This document shows positions 8,108-15,332 of a DNA stretch of 23,569 bases, piece by piece. Position numbers and translations under genes: made by a program. Every line of letters begins with the position of its first letter. Within the stretch, counting starts at the first letter, position 1. The notes beneath the pieces were generated by a model. That model was not told the DNA's origin and did not search any database. It saw only the letters and a list, made by a program, of their open reading frames with translations. Origin of the DNA: Chloroflexota bacterium (GTDB lineage: Bacteria; Chloroflexota; Dehalococcoidia; Tepidiformales; Tepidiformaceae); NCBI GenBank assembly GCA_963169135.1, contig CAUJEQ010000112.1, positions 1 through 23,569 on the forward strand, in the 5' to 3' direction.

Positions 8108-8296
8108 ATGTCGAAGATCAAGAACTGGGCGATCAGCAAGGTCGCGAAGCTCCAGACGATGCAGGACGAAGAAGGCCAGGGCCTTGCCGAATATGGCCTG
8201 ATCCTCGCCCTCGTCGCCATTGCCTGCATCGTCGCCCTCACGGCGCTCGGTGGCAGCATCTCGGGTGCGCTCAACCGCGTCGCCGGCTCCATCTAG
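8108..8296 (+). CDS. flp: Flp/Fap-type major pilin of the Tad pilus
   Basis: Small type IVb prepilin, the structural subunit of the Tad fibre. The 62 aa product has a positively charged leader ending EEG, then the processing and assembly motif QGLAEYGLILALVAI. Prepilin peptidase should cut after G23, leaving Q24 as first residue and glutamate E28 at +5, as the family requires. The mature pilin is about 39 residues, almost all one hydrophobic helix. The E-Y pair typical of Flp pilins is present (E28-Y29). AGGAG at 8096-8100 is a good ribosome binding site. It is the first gene of the Tad locus and is followed by a strong stem-loop, fitting its need to be made in large excess. Confidence 0.95.
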   Translation: MSKIKNWAISKVAKLQTMQDEEGQGLAEYGLILALVAIACIVALTALGGSISGALNRVAGSI

Positions 8297-8329
8297 CTCG
8301 CAGCGACAGCACCAACGCTGGAACAGCCC

Positions 8330-8365
8330 GGAAGGGGTGGGCGACCACGGTCACCCACCCCTTCC
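8330..8365 (+). terminator. Long stem-loop between flp and tadE (partial terminator or mRNA-stabilising hairpin)
   Basis: GGAAGGGGTGGG (8330-8341) pairs perfectly with CCCACCCCTTCC (8354-8365). The enclosed bases contain a further GACC/GGTC pairing, so nearly all 36 bases fold into one hairpin. No T-run follows (next bases ctgatcagc), so it is not a classical intrinsic terminator. A hairpin here could protect the 3' end of the pilin mRNA or let only part of transcription reach the downstream genes. Confidence 0.7.
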
Positions 8366-8411
8366 CTGATCAGCAGGGTCGCGGCCGCGGCCAGAAAGAA
8401 TCGAGTTGAGC

Positions 8412-8894
8412 ATGGAACTCACCACCCAGGGAGACGCGGCGCCCCGCAGGGGGCCCGTCCGGCGCCTCCTCCACCGGTTCAGGCAGACGGAAGCAGGGCA
8501 GAGCCTCGTCGAGTTCACGATGATCCTGCCGATCTTCCTCGTGCTCATGTTTGGCCTAGTCGATTTCGGCCGGGCGTTCTACACGTGGCTGCTGGTGACC
8601 AACGCCGCCCGCGAAGGCGCGCGGGTCGCTGCCGTTCAGGCGGACAGCTCCTCGGTGGACGCGCGCATCTACGACAGCTTTTGCAGCACCTACCCGAGCG
8701 ATTGTTCGCTGGAGCCAGGCAAACTCACCATCACCAAGACCAACATCCAGGGGACGCGCGGCACCGCGGTCACCATCAACCTGGCCTACAACTTTGAATT
8801 CGTGACGCCACTCGGCGCGATGCTCAAGCTTGTCGGCGGAAGCGACCTGGCAGCCCCCACCATCACTGCCCACTCATCGATGCGGCTGGAATGA
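8412..8894 (+). CDS. tadE: TadE-like pseudopilin
   Basis: Minor pilin-like protein of the Tad pilus. From the ATG at 8412 it is 160 aa; an in-frame TTG at 8406 is the alternative start and no strong Shine-Dalgarno decides between them. After a basic N-terminal stretch of about 30 residues comes the TadE signature AGQSLVEFTMILPIFLVLMF, where the Q-S-L-V-E order gives the +5 glutamate for prepilin processing. GLVDFGRAFYTWLLVTNAAREGAR follows, the conserved helix end of the family. The rest is a small beta-rich extracytoplasmic domain with two cysteines nine residues apart (FCSTYPSDCS), likely a disulphide. It is followed at 47 bases by the VWA-domain TadG-like gene. Confidence 0.9.
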   Translation: MELTTQGDAAPRRGPVRRLLHRFRQTEAGQSLVEFTMILPIFLVLMFGLVDFGRAFYTWLLVTNAAREGARVAAVQADSSSVDARIYDSFCSTYPSDCSLEPGKLTITKTNIQGTRGTAVTINLAYNFEFVTPLGAMLKLVGGSDLAAPTITAHSSMRLE

Positions 8895-8940
8895 CGAAAC
8901 GGCGCTGATCCACATGCCAACTGAATAGAAGGAGGAAGCG

Positions 8941-10284
8941 ATGCTGCGGTCGCTCATCCGAAAAGTAACCAGGCGAGAGGCCGGGCAGGCATTGCCGCTG
9001 TTCGGCCTATTTTTGTTCGTGTTCATCGGCTTCGTGGCCATGAGCATCGACGTGGGCAGATATGTGTGGGCCCGGACCCAGATGCAGGCCGCCGTCGATG
9101 CCTCGGCGCTGGCCGCTGCCCAGAGCCTGCCCGACCAGGCTGACGCCACTCAGAAAGCCACCGATTACTGGCTCGACAATAGCGGGTTCATCCAGAGCCA
9201 GGGATCGAACATCGCGTTCGGTGTGAGCTACCCGCCGGGCAACAAGAAGATAGCGGTTGAGGCTTCGGCCGACATCCCGACGTGGTTTGCCCGCCTGTTC
9301 GGCGTCGACGAATGGCACGTCGCGGCTGAAGGTGACGCGGAATCGATCGTGATCGACGCGATGCTTGTGCTCGACCGCTCAGGCTCGATGTGCTGGGACA
9401 GCCACAGCCCCTACGGGAGCTACTACTCGCAGCTGCGCCTGGCGAGCAGCATCAACAACTCGACAACGACGCTGACCGTGAACAAGCGCAACCCGACCAT
9501 GCCCGGCAGCCAGCCGCCACAGGCACTGGGCTACTACGTGTACGTCGGCCAGGAGTTCCGGGTCGACAACGAGTGGATGCGCATCACCGCAATCTCTGAG
9601 CCGAACACGATTACGGTGGTGCGCGGGGTCAGAGGCTCGTCAAGGGCCAGTCACAATTCCAATGCGTACCTGAGGGGCGACTCGTGCCAGACGGCCGGCA
9701 AGGGTCCGTACTACCCATGGGAGTACGTGAAGACCGGGGCGCGTGTCTTCGTTGATACGTTCAACCCGGACTATGACCGCATTGGCTATGTGCAGTTCTC
9801 CACCCGGGGGTACGAGGAGGCGGCGCTGACCAACTCTTTCGCCGGGCTGAAGACGGACATCGCGAACTCCCCCGATCCGACGGCAGGAGGGAGCGCCGAC
9901 CAGTACACCAACATTGCTCACGGCACCTACATGGGCATCAAGGAGTTCCTGGACAATGGGCGCACGAACGCTAAGTGGGTACTTATCGTCCTCTCCGACG
10001 GTGTCGCGAACCGTTACTGCAACCCCGACCAGACCACAACGTGCACGTCGCTCGGGACGAACACCTCCACGGCCGCCCAGCGGGCGAGAGACATGGCCCA
10101 GCTCGCTCAAACTCATGGCATCACGATCTACACCATCGGCTACGGCAACTCCTCGGACGATGCGCTGATGCAGTACATGGCCGATCAGACGGGCGGCAAA
10201 TTCTTCAAGGCCCCCGACGAACAGCAGCTGCAGGACGCGTTCCTGGCGATCAGCAAGCTCACCCACATTCGCCTGTCCCGATAG
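8941..10284 (+). CDS. tadG: TadG-like protein with a split von Willebrand factor A domain
   Basis: Surface or pilus-associated adhesin-like protein of 447 aa, with the very strong ribosome binding site AAGGAGGAAG. The N-terminus (EAGQALPLFGLFLFVFIGFVAMSIDVGRYV, about residues 13-42) is the TadG/TadE-type membrane segment, continuing into AVDASALAAAQ. A VWA fold begins at MLVLDRSGSM, giving the metal-binding DxSxS at 145-149. It resumes at IGYVQFST (from 281), with the later TNIAHGTYMG, WVLIVLSDGV and ITIYTIGYG strands. Between them lies an extra block of roughly 90 residues (about 160-250) containing STTTLTV, RVDNEWMRITAI and NTITVVRGVRGSSRASH. This resembles a small beta domain common in phage and surface proteins. 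Followed by a terminator. Confidence 0.88.
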   Translation: MLRSLIRKVTRREAGQALPLFGLFLFVFIGFVAMSIDVGRYVWARTQMQAAVDASALAAAQSLPDQADATQKATDYWLDNSGFIQSQGSNIAFGVSYPPGNKKIAVEASADIPTWFARLFGVDEWHVAAEGDAESIVIDAMLVLDRSGSMCWDSHSPYGSYYSQLRLASSINNSTTTLTVNKRNPTMPGSQPPQALGYYVYVGQEFRVDNEWMRITAISEPNTITVVRGVRGSSRASHNSNAYLRGDSCQTAGKGPYYPWEYVKTGARVFVDTFNPDYDRIGYVQFSTRGYEEAALTNSFAGLKTDIANSPDPTAGGSADQYTNIAHGTYMGIKEFLDNGRTNAKWVLIVLSDGVANRYCNPDQTTTCTSLGTNTSTAAQRARDMAQLAQTHGITIYTIGYGNSSDDALMQYMADQTGGKFFKAPDEQQLQDAFLAISKLTHIRLSR

Positions 10285-10308
10285 TCTCCCGGCAGGCAAA
10301 TACCACCC

Positions 10309-10343
10309 GGTCCCCGCTTCGTACAGGAGCGGGGACCCCTTTT
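10309..10343 (+). terminator. Intrinsic terminator after the VWA gene
   Basis: GGTCCCCGCT (10309-10318) pairs perfectly with AGCGGGGACC (10328-10337), with a 9-base loop, and is followed by CCTTTT (10338-10343). This is the best terminator in the window. It lies inside the Tad locus, so the genes from cpaB onward probably have their own promoter. Confidence 0.85.
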
Positions 10344-10352
10344 CTCCGGGCA

Positions 10353-10392
10353 CCGGGTTAACCCGGCCTGTAGTCCGGCGGCACACCCGCCG
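10353..10392. promoter_or_regulatory. Perfect 14-base palindrome and second dyad upstream of cpaB
   Basis: CCGGGTTAACCCGG (10353-10366) is a perfect palindrome. It is followed by CGGCGGcacacCCGCCG (10376-10392), a 6-bp stem with a 5-base loop. Both lie between the terminator and the cpaB ribosome binding site, where a second Tad promoter must be if the terminator works. They are candidate operator or 5' leader elements. No clear -10/-35 pair could be assigned. Confidence 0.45.
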
Positions 10393-10416
10393 ATATTGCT
10401 AGGGGAGGAGTAGAAC

Positions 10417-11319
10417 GTGAACCGAACCATTGCGGCAGCATCGAGTAGTTCTAGTCGAAACCGCGGCGTGCTCCTGCTCGCCGCCGTGTTTGGCGTGCTC
10501 AGCGCGCTGCTCATGTTTGCATTCCTGAACAGCAAGGGTGGCGACGACGGTGTGGAGCAAGTGCTCAACTCCGGCGCCGGCGCCGAGACCGTTGTCGTGC
10601 TCACGAAGAACGTGAACGTCGGCGACAAGATCACGAGCGACATGCTCGGGACGAAGACCGTCCCGGCTGCCGGCCTCGTGGATGGATACTTCACCGACAA
10701 AGACGCGCAGAGCCTGGTTGGCAAGGTCGCCACGGCGCCCATGTACACAGGCGAGCAGGTGCTGGCGGCCAAGGTAACCACCTACGAGGGCCAGGACACC
10801 GTTACCTGGAAGGTCCCGGAGGGCATGCGCGGCCTCTCGCTGCAGGTGCCCCACGAGGCATGGATTGCGGCGGGTCTGCCGCAGCCCGGTGACCGGATTG
10901 ACGTCCTCGGGATCACGACGCTGATGAAGGTTGACCCGCTCACCGGCGAAGAGAAGCCAGACGTCATCGCTGGCTACATCGCCCAGGACGTGCTCGTCCT
11001 GGCAGTCGCCCAGAGCGTGGTGCGCACGGTCCCGAAGATAGACGCCGACGCAACGACGGCTGACAGCGCCGACGGCGCGACCGGCACGGGAATCCAGCAG
11101 TCGCAGGCGGTCAGCCCCAACCAGGACAACAGCACCTATGAGAAGTCGATCTCGGTGACGCTGGCCCTGCCGCCGGACCTGGCAGCGAAGGTCGCACTCA
11201 TCGACGCGATGAAAGACGACGTGGGGCAATACCGCCTCCTCGTCCGCCAGAAGGGTGACGTCCAGCCGGTCGAAGGGAAGCAAGTCTTCTCGTACGAAGA
11301 CCTCTTCCCGGTGCAGTAG
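10417..11319 (+). CDS. cpaB: Tad pilus assembly protein CpaB/RcpC with SAF domain
   Basis: Accessory protein of the Tad secretion channel, anchored in the membrane and acting outside it. The 300 aa product starts with GTG at 10417 after a strong GGGGAGGAG. A single membrane segment (GVLLLAAVFGVLSALLMFAFL, about residues 14-35) is followed by a SAF domain at about 55-118 (VVVLTKNVNVGDKITSDML... LVGKVATAPMYTGEQVL). The RcpC domain (VPEGMRGLSLQVP... GDRIDVLGI) comes next, with an Ala/Thr/Asp-rich linker near 205-230. In diderms CpaB works with the secretin CpaC, but no secretin gene is present here, so it may contact the cell wall or pilus directly (inference). Confidence 0.92.
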   Translation: MNRTIAAASSSSSRNRGVLLLAAVFGVLSALLMFAFLNSKGGDDGVEQVLNSGAGAETVVVLTKNVNVGDKITSDMLGTKTVPAAGLVDGYFTDKDAQSLVGKVATAPMYTGEQVLAAKVTTYEGQDTVTWKVPEGMRGLSLQVPHEAWIAAGLPQPGDRIDVLGITTLMKVDPLTGEEKPDVIAGYIAQDVLVLAVAQSVVRTVPKIDADATTADSADGATGTGIQQSQAVSPNQDNSTYEKSISVTLALPPDLAAKVALIDAMKDDVGQYRLLVRQKGDVQPVEGKQVFSYEDLFPVQ

Positions 11320-11345
11320 GCAGCCGAAGTAACGAGTACAGACGT

Positions 11346-11371
11346 GGGCGCCGCTCCTGAGAGTGGCGCCC
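11346..11371. repeat. Inverted repeat between cpaB and cpaE
   Basis: GGGCGCC (11346-11352) pairs with GGCGCCC (11365-11371), with an inner CTC/GAG pairing possible, in the 115-base gap before cpaE. No T-run follows. It could be an mRNA-processing or attenuating hairpin within the operon. Confidence 0.45.
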
Positions 11372-11434
11372 GCACCAAGACGAACGCAAGGCCCCTGGTG
11401 GTCCCCGGGGTGCGAAACGGTGGAGGAACAGACG

Positions 11435-12658
11435 ATGGCACGGGTACCGCAACTGCTTGTGGTTGATCCGGACCGGGAGAGTTCGGCGGAGCTGGCGAAG
11501 ACGCTCCAGATGCTGGGCTTCCAGGTACTGGCAACGGCCGGGTACGGAGTCGAAGCGTTCACGCTTTGCTTCCAGATGCGCCCGGACCTCGTCCTGATGC
11601 GCATCGAGGAGCCGCTGGTCCGGCCAATCCAGACACTTTCGCGCATTAACGACGGACTGCCCGACCTCCCGATCGTGGTGTTCTCGACCGAAGCGAACAT
11701 CCGCTTGATGCGCCAGTCGATGGTCGGCGGCGCCTCGGACTACCTCGGCGAGCAGCGCTCACGCGAAGAGCTCGCAGCCTCGATCATGAAGGTGCTCGAG
11801 AAGAAGGAGCGGGAGGCGATGCGCCGCCGTGGCGAACTCGCCGACCCGGTGGCCCAGGGGACCGTCATCACCATTTTTGGAGCCAAGGGTGGCATCGGTA
11901 AGACCACCATCGCCTCCAACCTCGCCGTCGCGCTCGCCACCGAAGCGCACCAGACGGTCGCACTGGTCGACATGGACACGCGCTTCGGTGATGTGGCCAT
12001 CACCATGGACATCCCGGTCGAACGCTCCATCGCCGACCTTGCGCGCAACCTGGACAACGTCGACCGCAACTCGCTTCGCGATTACCTGGTCGTGCATGAA
12101 TCGGGCGTCCGAATTCTGCCTGCCCCGACGCGGCCGAGCGACTGGCGCAACCTCACATCGGCGCACATCCGCGACGTCGTCGATGTGCTCTCCCAGACGC
12201 ACGACTTCGTGATCCTGGATACGCCGGGAACGTTCAACGAAATCGTCGCGGCGGCCATCGAGGTCGGGACGATGATCCTGCTGATCACCACGCTCGACAT
12301 GGCCAGCATCAAGGACACCGTCCTTGCGCTGGAGATGCTGCACGAGCGCTTCGGCAACGACGACGAACGGATAAAAGTCGTCCTGAACCGGGCCGGGATG
12401 GACACCGGCGTGCGGGAGAAGGACGTTGAACGGACCCTCGACACTGACCTGTGGTGGAAGATCCCGCAGGACAACGAAGTCATCAAAGCGGCCCAGCTCG
12501 GAAGGCCGATTGTCTTGAGCCGCCCGAACAGCAAGGTGGCCGTCGAAATCAAGGACATCGCCCGCGCCCTGGCCGGGATCCGTCAGCGGTCGAAAGCCAA
12601 CAAGCGCGGCGGTGGGTTCGGCGGCATCTTCCGGATGCCGTTCAAGAAGAGCGCCTAA
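11435..12658 (+). CDS. cpaE: CpaE/TadZ-type localisation ATPase with degenerate receiver domain
   Basis: ParA/MinD-like ATPase that places the Tad machine at its site in the cell. ATG at 11435 is chosen over the longer frame from 11363: it has GGAGGA at 11422-11427, and the receiver domain begins right after it (PQLLVVDPDRESSAELAKTL). The protein is 407 aa. The N-terminal 125 residues have the response-regulator fold, but the phospho-acceptor position reads LVLMRIEEP, with arginine R56 instead of aspartate. Phosphorylation is therefore unlikely. The ATPase part has the deviant Walker A GAKGGIGKTT (K151 and K156), the switch VDMDTRFGDVAI, and FVILDTPG as Walker B region. A basic, Gly-rich tail follows. 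It is 26 bases ahead of cpaF in the assembly operon. Confidence 0.93.
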   Translation: MARVPQLLVVDPDRESSAELAKTLQMLGFQVLATAGYGVEAFTLCFQMRPDLVLMRIEEPLVRPIQTLSRINDGLPDLPIVVFSTEANIRLMRQSMVGGASDYLGEQRSREELAASIMKVLEKKEREAMRRRGELADPVAQGTVITIFGAKGGIGKTTIASNLAVALATEAHQTVALVDMDTRFGDVAITMDIPVERSIADLARNLDNVDRNSLRDYLVVHESGVRILPAPTRPSDWRNLTSAHIRDVVDVLSQTHDFVILDTPGTFNEIVAAAIEVGTMILLITTLDMASIKDTVLALEMLHERFGNDDERIKVVLNRAGMDTGVREKDVERTLDTDLWWKIPQDNEVIKAAQLGRPIVLSRPNSKVAVEIKDIARALAGIRQRSKANKRGGGFGGIFRMPFKKSA

Positions 12659-12684
12659 CACGCACGAGGACGGAGTGACCCCCA

Positions 12685-14370
12685 ATGTCTGATGACCTTC
12701 GCGATCGACGAGCGGCAGGCGACGACGAACGCCAGCCGTTCGGCTGGGCCGGAGCCCGCCGCCGACTGGGCGAGCAGACCGGACCGCAACCGCCCGAAGG
12801 GCAGCTTCCGCCCGCGGACCCGCCGCGGCAGGCAGATGCCGAGCCACCGAAGCTTCGGCCCTCCGGACAGCTCGGCCGCCAGCCCGGGGTCGGAAGGCGC
12901 TGGGGAGATGTTGAGCAGGTTCCACCCCCACCGCCAGGCATCCCCGGCCAGTCACGCATGAGCGGTCTGCGCACGGGGGCCACGCCTACGCCCTCGGCGG
13001 CGCCCGAGCCCGCGCGCACCGAGGCTCCGCAGCGCCCAATGCGAACCGCGCCGAGCGCCGCCGCACCTACGGCCATGGGCTCTGTCAAAGGCGGACCGAA
13101 CCCGCAGGCCGAAGCCGCGAAGATCCGGCTGCACGAACTCCTCATCGAGGATCTGGAGCATGGCGCCCTCGAGGGCCTGGCCCCCGAACAGCAACGCGAC
13201 GCCGTGGTGAAGGCGGCGCGCGAACTGATCGCCCAGGAGGGCATCCAGCTCGGCGGTTCAAGCCGCGAGGAGCTCCTCGAGGGCGTGGCCGACGAAGTGC
13301 TCGGCCTTGGTCCCCTCGAACCACTCCTCCGGGACCCATCAGTCAGCGAAGTAATGGTCAACGACATCGACAAGGTGTACTTCGAACGCGAGGGCCGCAT
13401 CTTCCGCAGCCCGGCGCGCTTCCGTGACAAGCAACACGTGATGCGCATCATCGAGCGCATCGTGGCCCCGCTCGGCCGCCGTATCGACGAATCCAGCCCG
13501 ATGGTCGATGCCCGCTTGCCTGACGGCTCCCGCGTGAACATCACCATCCCGCCGGCGTCGCCGAAGGCGCCCAGCATCACGATCCGGAAGTTCCGCGCGG
13601 ACAAGATGCGCATGGCCGATCTGATCGCCGTGGGCGCGCTCAGTGAGGCGACCGCGGAATTCCTGGCGATGTGCGTCCGCGCCCACATGAACATCATCAT
13701 CAGCGGCGGTACCGGCACCGGCAAGACGACCATGTTAAACGCGCTCTCCGCGTTCATTCCCAATACCGAGCGGATCGTCACGATCGAGGATCCGTCGGAA
13801 CTTCGGCTCCAGCAGGACCACGTCATCACGCTCGAGGCGCGGCCCGCCAGCATCGAGGGCAAGAACCAGATCAAACAGCGCGACCTGGTGAGGAACTGCC
13901 TCCGTATGCGCCCCGACCGGATCATCGTTGGCGAGGTCCGGGGCGAGGAAGCCTTCGACATGCTCCAGGCGATGAACACTGGCCACGACGGTTCGGTTTC
14001 GACAATCCACGCGAACAACCCGCGCGAGGCGCTCGCCCGCATGGAAAACATGGTGCTCATGGCAGGCATGGAACTTCCGTCGCGGGCCATCCGGGAGCAG
14101 GTAGCATCAGCTATCCACCTGTTCATCCAGATCAGCCGCCTCCAGGACGGATCGCGCAAGGTGACGCATGTAACTGAGGTGAGCGGCATGGAGGGCGACA
14201 CGATCACGCTCCAGGACATCTTCCTCTTCAAACTCGATCGCGTGGACGAAGACGGCAAAGTGCACGGATCGATGAAGCCAACGGGCATCCGGCCCGGCTT
14301 CGTGCATAAGTTCGCGATGGCCGGCATCGAACTCCCGAACAACCTGTTCGGCACGGCGGAAGGGTGGTAG
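12685..14370 (+). CDS. cpaF: CpaF/TadA secretion ATPase that powers Tad pilus assembly
   Basis: Hexameric cytoplasmic ATPase of the type II/IV secretion family. The product is 561 aa; the family is usually 420-480. The excess is a proline-, arginine- and glutamine-rich, probably disordered N-terminal region of about 140 residues, after which the conserved part starts at KIRLHELLIEDLE. The N-terminal domain has LGPLEPLLRDPSVSEVMVNDIDKVYFEREG. Walker A is GGTGTGKTT (K347), followed by IEDPSELRLQQDH (Asp box), and the Walker B region is RPDRIIVGEVRG at about 410-421. The His box is GHDGSVSTIHANNPREAL. ATG at 12685 is preceded by CGGAG. Overlap and spacing put it in one operon with cpaE, tadB and tadC. 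Confidence 0.95.
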   Translation: MSDDLRDRRAAGDDERQPFGWAGARRRLGEQTGPQPPEGQLPPADPPRQADAEPPKLRPSGQLGRQPGVGRRWGDVEQVPPPPPGIPGQSRMSGLRTGATPTPSAAPEPARTEAPQRPMRTAPSAAAPTAMGSVKGGPNPQAEAAKIRLHELLIEDLEHGALEGLAPEQQRDAVVKAARELIAQEGIQLGGSSREELLEGVADEVLGLGPLEPLLRDPSVSEVMVNDIDKVYFEREGRIFRSPARFRDKQHVMRIIERIVAPLGRRIDESSPMVDARLPDGSRVNITIPPASPKAPSITIRKFRADKMRMADLIAVGALSEATAEFLAMCVRAHMNIIISGGTGTGKTTMLNALSAFIPNTERIVTIEDPSELRLQQDHVITLEARPASIEGKNQIKQRDLVRNCLRMRPDRIIVGEVRGEEAFDMLQAMNTGHDGSVSTIHANNPREALARMENMVLMAGMELPSRAIREQVASAIHLFIQISRLQDGSRKVTHVTEVSGMEGDTITLQDIFLFKLDRVDEDGKVHGSMKPTGIRPGFVHKFAMAGIELPNNLFGTAEGW

Positions 14371-14374
14371 GCCC

Positions 14375-15328
14375 ATGCTCATGATTCTTGCGGCCCTCTG
14401 CGCGGGGGCTTTCGCGACTACCTTCATCTTCTGGGCGACCGCCTTTGGTGTGTCAGGCGGCACGGCGACTGCCCGGCTTTCGAGGCTGCGAGACGCTGAC
14501 CCGGGCGTCCCGCAGGAGGCCCGCGTTAGCCTCCGGCGGCGCGGCGCGGTGAACTTCGCTGGCATCACCGTGATCTCGGGCAACCTGGCGGCGAACTGGA
14601 CACGAGACCTGGAACGCGCCGGACTGGCCCTCAACGCGAAGGAGTACTTCGTTCTGAGGCTGGTCGTCGCAGTCGCGCTGGTCGCGGTTTTCATGATGGT
14701 CTCGCCAATCCCCGCACTCGCGCTTGCCGGGGCGCCGCTGGGATTCCTTGCCACCGGCTTCTGGCTGAAACGCCGGATCACGTCACGGCTGCACAAGATG
14801 GAGTCGCAGCTCGTGGAGCTCATCCAGATGCTCTCGAGCGGCTTGCGCGCCGGCTTCGGACTCCTCCAGGCCATGGAATCTGCTTCGGAACAGATCTCAG
14901 CTCCGCTTTCCGTGGAGATCCGGCGCACGCTGCGCGATACGGCGATGGGAGCGAGCGTCGATCAGGCACTGGCGGCGCTGAACGAACGGGTCGGCAGCCC
15001 GGACTTCGACATCGTTATCACCGCGACACTCATCCAGCGTTCGGTCGGCGGTAACCTTGCCGAGATCCTCGACAACGTTGCCCACACCATGCGCGAACGG
15101 GAACGCATCCGGGGCGAAATCCGGACATTGACCTCGCAGCAGCGCCTGACTGGTTACGTCATTGGCGGGATCCCGATTGGGCTCTTGCTCATCTTCATGG
15201 TGATCAGCCCGGAGTTCACCGGACAGATGTTCACCGACCCGCTGGGCCGAATGATGCTGGGTGGGGCGGCGGTCTCCGAAATCATTGGCTTCGCGGTCAT
15301 CCAGAAGATTGTGAACATCGAGGTCTAG
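14375..15328 (+). CDS. tadB: Tad inner-membrane platform protein TadB
   Basis: Polytopic platform protein that, with TadC, couples the CpaF ATPase to pilin extraction from the membrane. The 317 aa product has an N-terminal membrane helix (residues 1-25) and a pair of helices near 90-130. A T2SSF domain at about 145-260 contains LVELIQMLSSGLRAGFGLLQAME, ALAALNERVGSPDF and QRSVGGNLAEILDNVAHTMRER. Two C-terminal membrane segments follow. The SGLRAG and GGNLAE motifs are the usual TadB signatures. It starts 4 bases after the cpaF stop, in the context taggcccATG, identical to the one before tadC. Confidence 0.93.
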   Translation: MLMILAALCAGAFATTFIFWATAFGVSGGTATARLSRLRDADPGVPQEARVSLRRRGAVNFAGITVISGNLAANWTRDLERAGLALNAKEYFVLRLVVAVALVAVFMMVSPIPALALAGAPLGFLATGFWLKRRITSRLHKMESQLVELIQMLSSGLRAGFGLLQAMESASEQISAPLSVEIRRTLRDTAMGASVDQALAALNERVGSPDFDIVITATLIQRSVGGNLAEILDNVAHTMRERERIRGEIRTLTSQQRLTGYVIGGIPIGLLLIFMVISPEFTGQMFTDPLGRMMLGGAAVSEIIGFAVIQKIVNIEV

Positions 15329-15332
15329 GCCC

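Noticed and set aside
11363..11434. Longer cpaE start
   Set aside because: The ATG at 11435 has an ideal GGAGGA and the receiver fold starts directly after it.
12642..14354. 570 aa open frame on the minus strand opposite cpaF
   Set aside because: Shadow of the high-GC cpaF codons; it has no recognisable domain and the plus strand encodes an unmistakable ATPase.
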